Assembly: GCA_963526495.1 (NCBI GenBank)
Contig: CAURNT010000001.1
Span: forward strand, 1 to 64,000
Direction: 5' to 3'
Origin: CAURNT01 sp963526495
GTDB lineage: Bacteria > Fusobacteriota > Fusobacteriia > Fusobacteriales > Leptotrichiaceae
Length of the DNA: 64,000 nt
Both the position numbers and the translations under genes were made by a program. The notes under the pieces were generated by a model, which was not told where the DNA came from, did no database searches, and worked only from the letters and a program-made list of their open reading frames with translations. How positions within the stretch are numbered: the first letter of the stretch is position 1; every line of letters begins with the position of its first letter. This document shows positions 1 to 6,132 of this stretch, one piece after another.

Positions 1-30
1 CTCCTATTTTATATTTATAGTAATATTATA
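1..30 (-). promoter_or_regulatory. possible start region of a minus-strand gene lying left of the window
   Basis: On the minus strand the last bases before the left edge read AGGAG (1-5), a good ribosome binding site, and a TATAAT hexamer lies at 25-30. I see no convincing -35. A minus-strand gene probably begins just outside the window. This is inference from two short motifs only. Confidence 0.3.
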
Positions 31-84
31 CATTAAAAACTTAAATTATACTAGGTAAATTATATATAAATTTATAAATAAAAA

Positions 85-108
85 GACACTCTATACATAT
101 TCTGTATC
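85..108 (-). terminator. putative intrinsic terminator
   Basis: Read on the minus strand, GATAC (104-108) can pair with GTGTC (85-89, one G-U), and a run of five U follows, then UAUUU. It sits just past the stop of the minus-strand ORF ending at 136, so it may be the relic terminator of that gene. The stem is short, so confidence is modest. Confidence 0.4.
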
Positions 109-135
109 TATAATATCCTTTTCTATTATTATACT

Positions 136-354
136 CTATTTTACTGTATTCAACTTATATATTAGGTAATAATCTTGATTTTTCAAAACCTTTTTCAACT
201 TTTTATAATTTTGCTTATCTAAATGCCTATCTTTATGTACTTGAATTATAGTCCTATTAACTTTTGGAATTTTACTATTTACCCATTGCTTATAGTCTTT
301 CATTCCTGTTGTATAACTCTTATTATCTATAGGACAGCTATAACTTATTATCAA
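136..354 (-). CDS. hypothetical 72-aa ORF, probably the tail of a decayed gene
   Basis: An open frame of 72 codons that would have to start at a TTG, with no clear ribosome binding site. The product is basic and lysine-rich and matches no family I recognise. Just upstream, in a different frame, another coherent stretch ends in a stop (includes IDLPPSIHAAKLY, about 361-467). Together with the hairpin at 85-108 this looks like the 3' part of a gene broken by frameshift and stop codons, not a live small gene. It could still be a real small protein; nothing in the sequence decides. Confidence 0.25.
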   Translation of the reverse strand: MIISYSCPIDNKSYTTGMKDYKQWVNSKIPKVNRTIIQVHKDRHLDKQNYKKLKKVLKNQDYYLIYKLNTVK

Positions 355-360
355 ATATTA

Positions 361-470
361 TACAAATACAGCTTTGCAGCATGAATGGATGGTGGTAAAT
401 CAATTCCTAATATTATTATATTTTTCTCTTTATTTTTAATATATTTTACTAGTTTTAAAATCTAAAATTA
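361..470 (-). pseudogene. fragment of an unrecognised decayed coding sequence
   Basis: On the minus strand a frame of about 36 codons without a start codon reads as protein-like sequence (segment KNIIILGIDLPPSIHAA) and ends at a TGA. The next ORF (136-354) continues in another frame after several stops. I do not recognise the family. The amino-acid composition suggests former coding sequence, but this is inference. Confidence 0.3.
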
Positions 471-513
471 CTAATAATTTTACTTTAAAAAACTCAATTT
501 ATTTATATTAAAT

Positions 514-543
514 TTGACTAAATATATATTGATAGGTTAAAAT
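514..543 (+). promoter_or_regulatory. sigma-70-type promoter for the NlpC/P60 gene
   Basis: TTGACT at 514-519 and TAAAAT at 538-543 are separated by 18 nt. An AAGGAGG ribosome binding site follows immediately before the start codon at 561, giving a very short leader. Confidence 0.6.
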
Positions 544-560
544 ATATAAGGAGGTATACT

Positions 561-1088
561 ATGAAAAAAATTATTATACTTACTTTTGGAATTTTGTTAT
601 GTTTTATATCCTTCTCTTCTACAGAGGATGATGAAAGATTAAAAACTATACTTAATGAGTTAACACAAGTTTCAAATGAATATATAAAAATTAATAAAGA
701 AGAAGAAAGTACATTAAGAGAGCAAATAACAAAATTCGCAAAAGAAAATTTAGATAAACCTTATTCTTGGGGTGCTATTGGTCCTGATAAATTTGATTGT
801 TCAGGTTTTATGACTTATTTATTTAATGAAAAATCAAAAATTAAATTACCACGTGTTTCAAAAGATATGTCTGAAATGAATAATGAGAAAAAAGATATTT
901 CTCAACTTAAAATTGGAGATTTGTTATTTTTCGTAACTTCAGGTGGAGAAACAATTAATCACGTAGGGTTATATATAGGAAATAATGAATTTATACATGC
1001 ATCTTCTGCTAAAAATAAAGTGGTTATTTCAAAAATAGATTCTAATTTTTATAGTAAAGCATTTAAGTGGGCACTTTCGCCTTATTAG
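561..1088 (+). CDS. secreted NlpC/P60-family peptidoglycan hydrolase
   Basis: Predicted periplasmic or secreted cysteine peptidase that cleaves peptide bonds in murein stem peptides. Residues 1-20 form a signal peptide (basic start, hydrophobic core). A short charged helix follows, then the NlpC/P60 domain from about residue 55 to the end. The catalytic residues are visible: Cys80 in FDCSGF, His134 in NHVGLYIG, and a third polar residue, His146 in FIHASS. At 175 aa it is a minimal single-domain member with no SH3 or LysM targeting domain. The ATG is preceded by AAGGAGG. The gene is alone on its strand, with its own promoter and a strong terminator downstream. Confidence 0.88.
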   Translation: MKKIIILTFGILLCFISFSSTEDDERLKTILNELTQVSNEYIKINKEEESTLREQITKFAKENLDKPYSWGAIGPDKFDCSGFMTYLFNEKSKIKLPRVSKDMSEMNNEKKDISQLKIGDLLFFVTSGGETINHVGLYIGNNEFIHASSAKNKVVISKIDSNFYSKAFKWALSPY

Positions 1089-1108
1089 TAAAATTTTATA
1101 TAAACAAT

Positions 1109-1165
1109 AAAGAACTACATTTAAAATAAGAGGAATCTTATTAAATAATGTAGTTCTTTTTTTAT
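1109..1165. terminator. bidirectional intrinsic terminator
   Basis: AAAGAACTACAT (1109-1120) pairs perfectly with ATGTAGTTCTTT (1148-1159). A second inner stem (AATAAGA/TCTTATT) lies inside the loop. T runs flank both sides, so it can end transcription of both the plus-strand hydrolase gene and the minus-strand gene that stops at 1162. Confidence 0.85.
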
Positions 1166-1809
1166 TTAGGTAAATTTAACTTTTTAAATATTACTATAAG
1201 ACGAATTAATAATACAAAAGAAAATATAAAAAGTGTTGTTTCTATTTCTTTAAATTTTAAATTTATTATAAAATAATTATATAAATATCCTCCCGCAACA
1301 CAAAGAACTGCGTATATATCTTCTTTTAAAATAAATGGAGTTTCATTTGCTAATATATCTCTAATTACTCCTCCACCTACTGCTGTAACCGTTGCCATAA
1401 TAACAACAGCTATTGCATTTAAATTTAGAGATAAAGCTTTATCTGCACCTATATATATAAATATTGCCAAACCTATAGCATCACATATCAAAACTAATGT
1501 TTTAGAAGTTTCTACAAACTCTTTTTTTGTCATTAAATCTTTAATTTTCTTTTTAAAAAATAAATATGGCAAATAAATTACAAGTGCTGTAATAATAGCT
1601 AAATAAATATCACTAGGATTTATGATAGCATTTGGTATTATATTTAACATAATATCACGTGTTATTCCACCACCTACTGCTGTAACTATTGCAAGTAAAG
1701 TCACTCCAAATATATCGTTATCATGCTTAATCCCTTTAAAAACTCCTGAAGCAGCAAAAGCTATTACTCCAATTAAATTAGATATGTATAAAAAAGAACT
1801 AAACTCCAT
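1162..1809 (-). CDS. TRIC / UPF0126 family membrane protein
   Basis: 215-aa polytopic membrane protein with two tandem UPF0126 repeats, the family homologous to trimeric intracellular cation channels. Each repeat carries the glycine-rich signature: TAVGGGITRDI in the first and TAVGGGVIRDI in the second. About seven hydrophobic segments are visible, which fits the family. Bacterial members conduct monovalent cations in vitro, but their physiological role is poorly defined. The start lies 2 nt after the stop of the upstream exonuclease gene, so the two form an operon. Confidence 0.85.
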   Translation of the reverse strand: MEFSSFLYISNLIGVIAFAASGVFKGIKHDNDIFGVTLLAIVTAVGGGITRDIMLNIIPNAIINPSDIYLAIITALVIYLPYLFFKKKIKDLMTKKEFVETSKTLVLICDAIGLAIFIYIGADKALSLNLNAIAVVIMATVTAVGGGVIRDILANETPFILKEDIYAVLCVAGGYLYNYFIINLKFKEIETTLFIFSFVLLIRLIVIFKKLNLPK

Positions 1810-1811
1810 AA

Positions 1812-2429
1812 CTACCTCATAAAAGTAGAAATATTATCAACTACAAAGCTTCTAACTTTTTCTAAACCTTTTGAAGTTTTAGTCATCTTAAATAAAACTC
1901 TTCCCATAATTATAACATCATACATACTATTATGTAACTCTTCTTCTTCAAGTTTAATATTATAATACTCTGCACATTCCATAAGTTTAGGCCACTTATA
2001 CTTAGAATATCCATTAGTAGATGGTATTTTTACAGTTTCTATATTTTCAATCATCGTATCAAATTGGTAAGGTAAAACAAATGGAATAAATTGTCTATCA
2101 AATTTAATATTATGTGCAACAAAATGTTCGGCTCCTTCACAAAAGATATAAAAATTATTAACATCTTCTTTAAAAGTTCTAGGATATTCTTCATTTGATA
2201 AACTTCTTCTTCTTTCTATTTCATCATCATATAAACCATTTACACGCAAAGCACATTCATTAGGTTCTTCTCCTTCATTTCTAAAATAAAATCTATCAAA
2301 TTCACCTAATTTTACCATTTGATTTGTTTCAGTATCATATTCTATTTTCATAGCAGATATTGATAAAACTGAATCACTAGGGTTTGTACCATTTGTTTCA
2401 GTATCAAAAAGTATTAATTTTTTCTTCAT
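1812..2429 (-). CDS. DnaQ-like DEDDh 3'-5' exonuclease
   Basis: 205-aa exonuclease of the RNase T / DnaQ fold. The metal-binding residues can be placed: Asp9 and Glu11 in FDTETNG (Exo I), Asp111 in AHNIKFD (Exo II), and His166 with Asp171 in the Exo III helix (LHNSMYD), which makes it the DEDDh subtype. It is a stand-alone exonuclease, not the polymerase III proofreading domain of PolC. Such proteins trim DNA or RNA 3' ends, and the substrate cannot be told from sequence. The ATG at 2429 has AAGGAG upstream and a good promoter at 2463-2492. It is first gene of a two-gene unit with the TRIC-type protein. Confidence 0.85.
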   Translation of the reverse strand: MKKKLILFDTETNGTNPSDSVLSISAMKIEYDTETNQMVKLGEFDRFYFRNEGEEPNECALRVNGLYDDEIERRRSLSNEEYPRTFKEDVNNFYIFCEGAEHFVAHNIKFDRQFIPFVLPYQFDTMIENIETVKIPSTNGYSKYKWPKLMECAEYYNIKLEEEELHNSMYDVIIMGRVLFKMTKTSKGLEKVRSFVVDNISTFMR

Positions 2430-2462
2430 TATTTTCTCCTTAATTTTATATTTTTATTTATA

Positions 2463-2492
2463 ATTATACAGTATTTCAAATATTTTAATCAA
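2463..2492 (-). promoter_or_regulatory. promoter of the exonuclease / TRIC operon
   Basis: On the minus strand TTGATT (2487-2492) and TATAAT (2463-2468) are 18 nt apart, about 30 nt upstream of the exonuclease start. It is divergent from the cupin promoter. Confidence 0.65.
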
Positions 2493-2505
2493 GTATTTTA
2501 TTTTA

Positions 2506-2534
2506 TTGACTTTTAATATTTATAAAGATATAAT
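2506..2534 (+). promoter_or_regulatory. promoter of the cupin / DUF438 operon
   Basis: TTGACT (2506-2511), a 17-nt spacer and TATAAT (2529-2534) give a near-consensus promoter about 36 nt before the cupin start codon at 2571. Confidence 0.75.
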
Positions 2535-2570
2535 TATTATATAAAATATTTTGATTATGAAAGGAATTTT

Positions 2571-2846
2571 ATGAAAATAATAAATAACTTAGGTAAAGCA
2601 TACGAAAATGAAAATTTAAAAATTATGCACTTTAAACTTAAAGCAGGAGAAAATATTATGCCACATAATCATCCTGGTTTATTGATATTTTTTAATGTGT
2701 TTAATGGAAATATTGATGTTAAAATTAATGATAACATTAATAATTTAAAAGGTGGAGATATACTTAATTTTGATGGTGAAAATACAATATCAGCTACTGC
2801 TATTAGTGATACTGAAGTATATGTCTATTTATTTAAAAAGGAGTAA
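2571..2846 (+). CDS. small single-domain cupin protein
   Basis: 91-aa protein made of one cupin barrel. The first cupin motif is recognisable as the PHNHPG stretch (His32, His34), likely metal ligands, followed by a glycine-rich turn (KGGDILNF) of the second motif. Small cupins bind metals or small ligands and often sense or detoxify, but no substrate can be assigned here. The next gene, a multi-domain PAS/hemerythrin-type sensor, starts only 4 nt after the stop, so the two are co-transcribed and probably act in the same process. AAAGGAA precedes the ATG. Confidence 0.75.
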   Translation: MKIINNLGKAYENENLKIMHFKLKAGENIMPHNHPGLLIFFNVFNGNIDVKINDNINNLKGGDILNFDGENTISATAISDTEVYVYLFKKE

Positions 2847-2850
2847 GTTT

Positions 2851-4419
2851 ATGGAAATATTAGATAATTTTAAATCACAAGATATTAATATTGATAAATT
2901 AAATACCTTAATAGATATTAAAAATAAATATAATAATGGTTTACTATCTTTAGAAGATGCAAAAATTTTACTAAAAGAAAAAGTGAAATCTATTAAACCT
3001 TATGAAATCGCAATAGCAGAACAAAAAATAAAACAATTCGATGAAAATGAATGCGTAAAAGAAAATATACAAGAAATGTTGGTATTATTTGAAGATATAT
3101 TAGATAAAAGTAAACCTACTCTTGATAAATTACATCCTATAAATATATATTATCTAGAAAATGAAATAATCAAAAATATTTCAAAAGACATAGAAAAACT
3201 TTTAAAAAAAGATTTTATAAAAAATGAATGGTTAAGTATTTATGATGAATTGACTAAATGGTATAAATTTCATCTAGTTCGTAAACAAAATCAACTGTAT
3301 TCTATTCTTGAAAAAAAGGGTTTTGATAGACCTACAACTACTATGTGGGTACTCGATGATTTTATCCGTGATGAAATTAAAGAATTGAAAACATTACTAA
3401 TAAATGATGATGAAGAAAAATTTATCCAAAAGCAACTAATTATGAAAGATGATATTTTAGATTTAATAAGCAAAGAAGAAAATATACTCTATCCTACTTC
3501 ACTAATAATGATAAATGATGAAGAATTTGAAAATATGAAATCAGGAGATAAAGAAATTGGTTTTACTTTTAATTTATCTGAAATAGAAAATTTTAATGAA
3601 AATAATTCAAATAAAAATCTTGGATTTATAACCGAGTTTCAAGAATTAATTAAAAAATATGGATATATCGATAAAGAAAAAAATGAAACAAATGAAATAG
3701 AGCTTAAATATGGTTCTATGAATCCTGAACAAATAATGTTAATCTTTAAACACATGCCAGTTGATTTTACTTTTGTAGATAATAATAATTCTGTTAAATT
3801 TTATAACGATACTGATCACAGAGTTTTTCCAAGAAGTAAAAATGTTATAGGTAGAGATGTTAAAAATTGTCACCCTAGAAAAAGTATACATTTAGTTGAA
3901 GAAATTATAGAAAAATTTAGAAAAGGTGAAAAAGATAAAATAGAATTTTGGATAGATAAAGGTGATGTATTCATATATATTTATTATGTAGCAGTTAGAG
4001 ATGAAAATGGTGTATATAAAGGAGTTCTTGAAATGATGCAAGACTGTACACATATTAGATCTCTTAAAGGCTCTAGAACTCTTTTAACTTGGGATGAGGA
4101 AGAAAATAATAATGAGTCATTAGATGAAGAAAAAAATAATGTGTCATTAGAGGAAGAAAAAAATGAAGAAACTTTAATATTTGATATAGAAAATATAAAC
4201 TATAATACATATCTTAAAGATTTATTAAAAGTATTTCCTACTTTAAAAACAGAATTACCAAAAATAAATTCTAAATTTAAATTATTGAGTACTCCTTTAG
4301 CTCGTGTAATGCTCCCCACTGCTACTATAGAAAAAATGGCTGAAAGAAGTGGAATGAATAAAGAAGTTCTTTTGAATAAAATAAAAGAAAAAATATTAGA
4401 ATTAAAAAATACAAAATAA
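2851..4419 (+). CDS. DUF438 / hemerythrin-like / PAS / DUF1858 sensor protein
   Basis: 522-aa predicted cytoplasmic sensor. Domains in order: DUF438 (about 1-85), a helical hemerythrin-like region (about 90-225, with His95 and His141 as candidate metal ligands), a PAS domain (about 285-405, with the family motif VIGRDVKNCHPRKS), an acidic Glu/Asn linker (412-445), and a C-terminal DUF1858 domain (about 448-520). DUF1858 is also the N-terminal domain of ScdA-type di-iron repair proteins. The combination suggests sensing of oxygen, NO or redox state through iron or haem; this is inference. An open frame extends upstream to 2752 inside the cupin gene, but GGAG at 2840-2843 and the ATG at 2851 mark the real start. 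The partner is the small cupin just upstream. Confidence 0.8.
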   Translation: MEILDNFKSQDINIDKLNTLIDIKNKYNNGLLSLEDAKILLKEKVKSIKPYEIAIAEQKIKQFDENECVKENIQEMLVLFEDILDKSKPTLDKLHPINIYYLENEIIKNISKDIEKLLKKDFIKNEWLSIYDELTKWYKFHLVRKQNQLYSILEKKGFDRPTTTMWVLDDFIRDEIKELKTLLINDDEEKFIQKQLIMKDDILDLISKEENILYPTSLIMINDEEFENMKSGDKEIGFTFNLSEIENFNENNSNKNLGFITEFQELIKKYGYIDKEKNETNEIELKYGSMNPEQIMLIFKHMPVDFTFVDNNNSVKFYNDTDHRVFPRSKNVIGRDVKNCHPRKSIHLVEEIIEKFRKGEKDKIEFWIDKGDVFIYIYYVAVRDENGVYKGVLEMMQDCTHIRSLKGSRTLLTWDEEENNNESLDEEKNNVSLEEEKNEETLIFDIENINYNTYLKDLLKVFPTLKTELPKINSKFKLLSTPLARVMLPTATIEKMAERSGMNKEVLLNKIKEKILELKNTK

Positions 4420-4421
4420 GC

Positions 4422-4453
4422 AAAAATCCGTATAAAAACTTATACGGATTTTT
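4422..4453. terminator. bidirectional intrinsic terminator
   Basis: AATCCGTATAA (4425-4435) and TTATACGGATT (4440-4450) form a perfect 11-bp stem with a 4-nt loop, flanked by A and T runs on both sides. It lies between the convergent sensor gene and mscL. Confidence 0.9.
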
Positions 4454-4455
4454 TA

Positions 4456-4851
4456 TTATTTTTTCAATGAATCTCTAATTTCAATTAATAATTCTTCTGT
4501 TTTAGTTAATTTAGGTTCTGCTGCAACTTCAGCTGCTTTTTCTTCTTTCTTTAATTTAAGCATAATTTTTAAAACAATAAATAACACAAATGCTATAATT
4601 AAGAAATCAACTATATTTTGAATAAAAATACCATAATTTAATGTAAGAGCATCTGCATCTCCTTCTGCTGGTTTTAAAACTAAACTTAAAGTTTTGAAAT
4701 TAATTTTACCTAATATTAAACCAATTATTGGCATTATAATATCATTAACAAGAGAAGTAACTATTTTACCAAATGCAGCCCCTATAATTACCCCTATAGC
4801 TAAATCAACAACATTTCCTTTTGAAATAAATTCTTTAAATTCTTTTAACAT
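4456..4851 (-). CDS. mscL: large-conductance mechanosensitive channel MscL
   Basis: 131-aa channel that opens under membrane tension to release solutes on hypo-osmotic shock. The amphipathic N-terminus ([20 protein letters not shown]), TM1 with [12 protein letters not shown], the periplasmic loop, TM2 and the cytoplasmic helix ending in [16 protein letters not shown] are all present, and the length is normal. An in-frame ATG exists four codons upstream (4863), but the GGAGG that serves as ribosome binding site lies inside that extension, 5 nt before the ATG at 4851, so 4851 is the true start. The homopentamer sits in the inner membrane. It is monocistronic, with its own promoter and a terminator. 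Confidence 0.93.
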   Translation of the reverse strand: MLKEFKEFISKGNVVDLAIGVIIGAAFGKIVTSLVNDIIMPIIGLILGKINFKTLSLVLKPAEGDADALTLNYGIFIQNIVDFLIIAFVLFIVLKIMLKLKKEEKAAEVAAEPKLTKTEELLIEIRDSLKK

Positions 4852-4881
4852 ATTTTCCTCCATTTTTTAATATATACGCAT

Positions 4882-4910
4882 ATTATATTAGACCTAAAAC
4901 ATATTGTCAA
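4882..4910 (-). promoter_or_regulatory. mscL promoter
   Basis: On the minus strand TTGACA (4905-4910), a 17-nt spacer and TATAAT (4882-4887) match the sigma-70 consensus exactly. Confidence 0.85.
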
Positions 4911-5263
4911 TGTATTTAATATTACAAATATAAAATTTTTGTTGCTCTCAATTTTGGTATACATAAGAATTTATTTTTAGAAAAAATAGGTACATCTACT
5001 TTTAACTTTTTCTGAAATTTTTGAGAACATACTGAATACCATTTTTTATTTTTATAGACAACTATTTAGTCGTTGCAAAAAGTGGAAACAATCTGTTTAT
5101 ACTTTTAGTTATTTGTACTCCTACATTCCAAAACTGATTTTATCATTTTTTTCACTACACGCTTACCCGTTTTTCAAAAAAAATACATTTTTAAATCATA
5201 TTTTAGAATAAAAAAATTGAAAAAAATTAACTTGAAAAGATTATTAAAAATAATTTTAAATAA
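4911..5263. other. gene-free stretch, possibly decayed coding DNA
   Basis: No complete ORF, promoter or strong hairpin is evident in these roughly 350 bases. One minus-strand frame stays open for about 45 codons near 4940-5075 (segment KLKVDVPIFSKNKFLCIP) and then stops, which could be a gene remnant. A weak inverted repeat (GACAACTA with AGTCGTTG, about 5057-5076) is present. I cannot assign a function. Confidence 0.3.
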
Positions 5264-5291
5264 AAAAGAACAGATTAATTACTGTTCTTTT
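5264..5291 (-). terminator. intrinsic terminator of the small-protein unit
   Basis: AAAAGAACAG (5264-5273) and CTGTTCTTTT (5282-5291) pair over 10 bp with an 8-nt loop. On the minus strand a U run follows. It begins 9 nt after the stop of the 48-aa small ORF. Confidence 0.85.
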
Positions 5292-5299
5292 AAATAATA

Positions 5300-5446
5300 T
5301 TAATTGATTCTACGTGATAATAGACCAACACATAATCCATAAATTATAATAAATCCATATTTTACAAAATGATTTTCAATATCAAAATAGCTTACTATAA
5401 ATCCCATAATAAGAAATGATAAAAATATAAAAATAGTTTTTTTCAT
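5300..5446 (-). CDS. 48-aa predicted membrane miniprotein
   Basis: A complete small gene too short for usual ORF cut-offs. The ATG at 5446 is preceded by AGGAGG (5454-5459) at ideal spacing, and the product has two hydrophobic stretches: residues 4-20 (TIFIFLSFLIMGFIVSY) and 31-44 (GFIIIYGLCVGLLS), separated by a short polar turn and ending in SRRIN. That predicts a two-helix hairpin in the inner membrane. The start overlaps the stop of an upstream 18-codon ORF (ATGA), and the gene lies between a near-consensus promoter (5545-5572) and a strong terminator (5264-5291). I do not recognise a family. A stress-related small membrane protein, a holin-like or a toxin-like peptide are all possible. 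Confidence 0.7.
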   Translation of the reverse strand: MKKTIFIFLSFLIMGFIVSYFDIENHFVKYGFIIIYGLCVGLLSRRIN

Positions 5447-5499
5447 AATATATCCTCCTCTTTTTTAATAAACTTTTTTATGAATAATATTTTTTTCAT
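5443..5499 (-). CDS. 18-aa leader ORF overlapping the 48-aa miniprotein
   Basis: ATG at 5499 with GGAG upstream (TGGAGTAATTTCTATG), reading MKKILFIKKFIKKEEDIL and then TGA. The TGA overlaps the ATG of the next ORF as ATGA. The AGGAGG of the downstream gene lies inside this ORF as its Glu-Glu codons, so ribosomes translating the leader pass over that site, which suggests translational coupling. The peptide is strongly basic with an acidic end. It may be only a regulatory leader, or a genuine peptide. Confidence 0.45.
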   Translation of the reverse strand: MKKILFIKKFIKKEEDIL

Positions 5500-5544
5500 A
5501 GAAATTACTCCAGTTATCAATTTGTTAAAATAGCTATTTAAAAA

Positions 5545-5572
5545 ATTATAACATAATTCCAATAAAAGTCAA
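5545..5572 (-). promoter_or_regulatory. promoter of the small-protein unit
   Basis: On the minus strand TTGACT (5567-5572), 16 nt and TATAAT (5545-5550). Transcription would start near 5538, leaving about 40 nt before the leader ORF and about 90 nt before the 48-aa ORF. Confidence 0.75.
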
Positions 5573-5687
5573 TATAACATTATATATATTTTATAGATAG
5601 ATTTTAAATATAAATTCAAATTTTATAAATTTAAAATTAGTTATAAAAACTAAAACAAATAAAAAAATGGAAACAATTAAGTCCCGT

Positions 5688-5897
5688 TTATTCTTCTAAA
5701 TAATTCATTATTAAATTAGCAATTAACTTATTTTTAGTTATTCCTTGCTCTTGTGCTTTTTGTTCTATTTGTATCCATTTTTCAGATGGTAGTGATACCG
5801 ATTTTGAAATATATTTTATTTTTTCATCAACTTTCTTTCTTCCTACTTTCCAAGTTGGACTTTTACACCTCTTGATTTTATATCCACCTTTATTCAC
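5688..5897 (-). CDS. ribbon-helix-helix (CopG-like) DNA-binding protein
   Basis: 69-aa protein. The C-terminal 45 residues fit the RHH fold: a beta strand (KYISKSVSLP) followed by helix A (SEKWIQIEQKAQEQG) and helix B (TKNKLIANLIMNYLEE), with the ITKN turn between them. The N-terminus is a basic, probably flexible arm. Such dimeric proteins act as repressors, often of toxin-antitoxin or plasmid genes. No toxin ORF sits beside it. The start is GTG with only a weak AAAGAAAG ribosome binding site, but a promoter at 5928-5957 ends about 25 nt upstream. It lies just upstream of the small-protein unit and could regulate it; that is inference. Confidence 0.65.
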   Translation of the reverse strand: MNKGGYKIKRCKSPTWKVGRKKVDEKIKYISKSVSLPSEKWIQIEQKAQEQGITKNKLIANLIMNYLEE

Positions 5898-5927
5898 CTT
5901 TCTTTAAGGTCATCATCATCTAACTGT

Positions 5928-5957
5928 ATTATACTACTTCTGCATCTATAATGTAAA
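5928..5957 (-). promoter_or_regulatory. promoter of the ribbon-helix-helix gene
   Basis: On the minus strand TTTACA (5952-5957), 18 nt and TATAAT (5928-5933), about 30 nt before the GTG start. Confidence 0.55.
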
Positions 5958-6074
5958 GGAAGATACAAGCCAATTCTAAAGTTTCAAAATTTTTAAATTT
6001 AGTTTATTTAAAAATTAAAGAATAAAATCTTCAATTATAAATATATTTAAAGATTTCTATTCTTTTAGATTCTA

Positions 6075-6103
6075 TTGAATATATTTAAAAAGTATGATAA
6101 AAT
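6075..6103 (+). promoter_or_regulatory. lepA promoter
   Basis: TTGAAT (6075-6080), 17 nt and TAAAAT (6098-6103), upstream of a GAGGAG ribosome binding site and the ATG at 6133. Confidence 0.65.
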
Positions 6104-6132
6104 CTAAGTAAAACAAAATAACGAGGAGTAAA

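Noticed and set aside
1622..1822. Plus-strand open frame of 66 codons opposite the TRIC-type gene
   Set aside because: It is an antisense shadow of a well-supported minus-strand gene, with no ribosome binding site and no known family.
2752..2850. Longer N-terminus for the DUF438 sensor
   Set aside because: The extension overlaps the cupin gene in another frame; GGAG and ATG at 2851 are well placed and match the family's N-terminus.
3291..3473. Minus-strand frame inside the DUF438 sensor gene
   Set aside because: Antisense shadow rich in Ser and Ile; the sensor on the plus strand has clear domain motifs.
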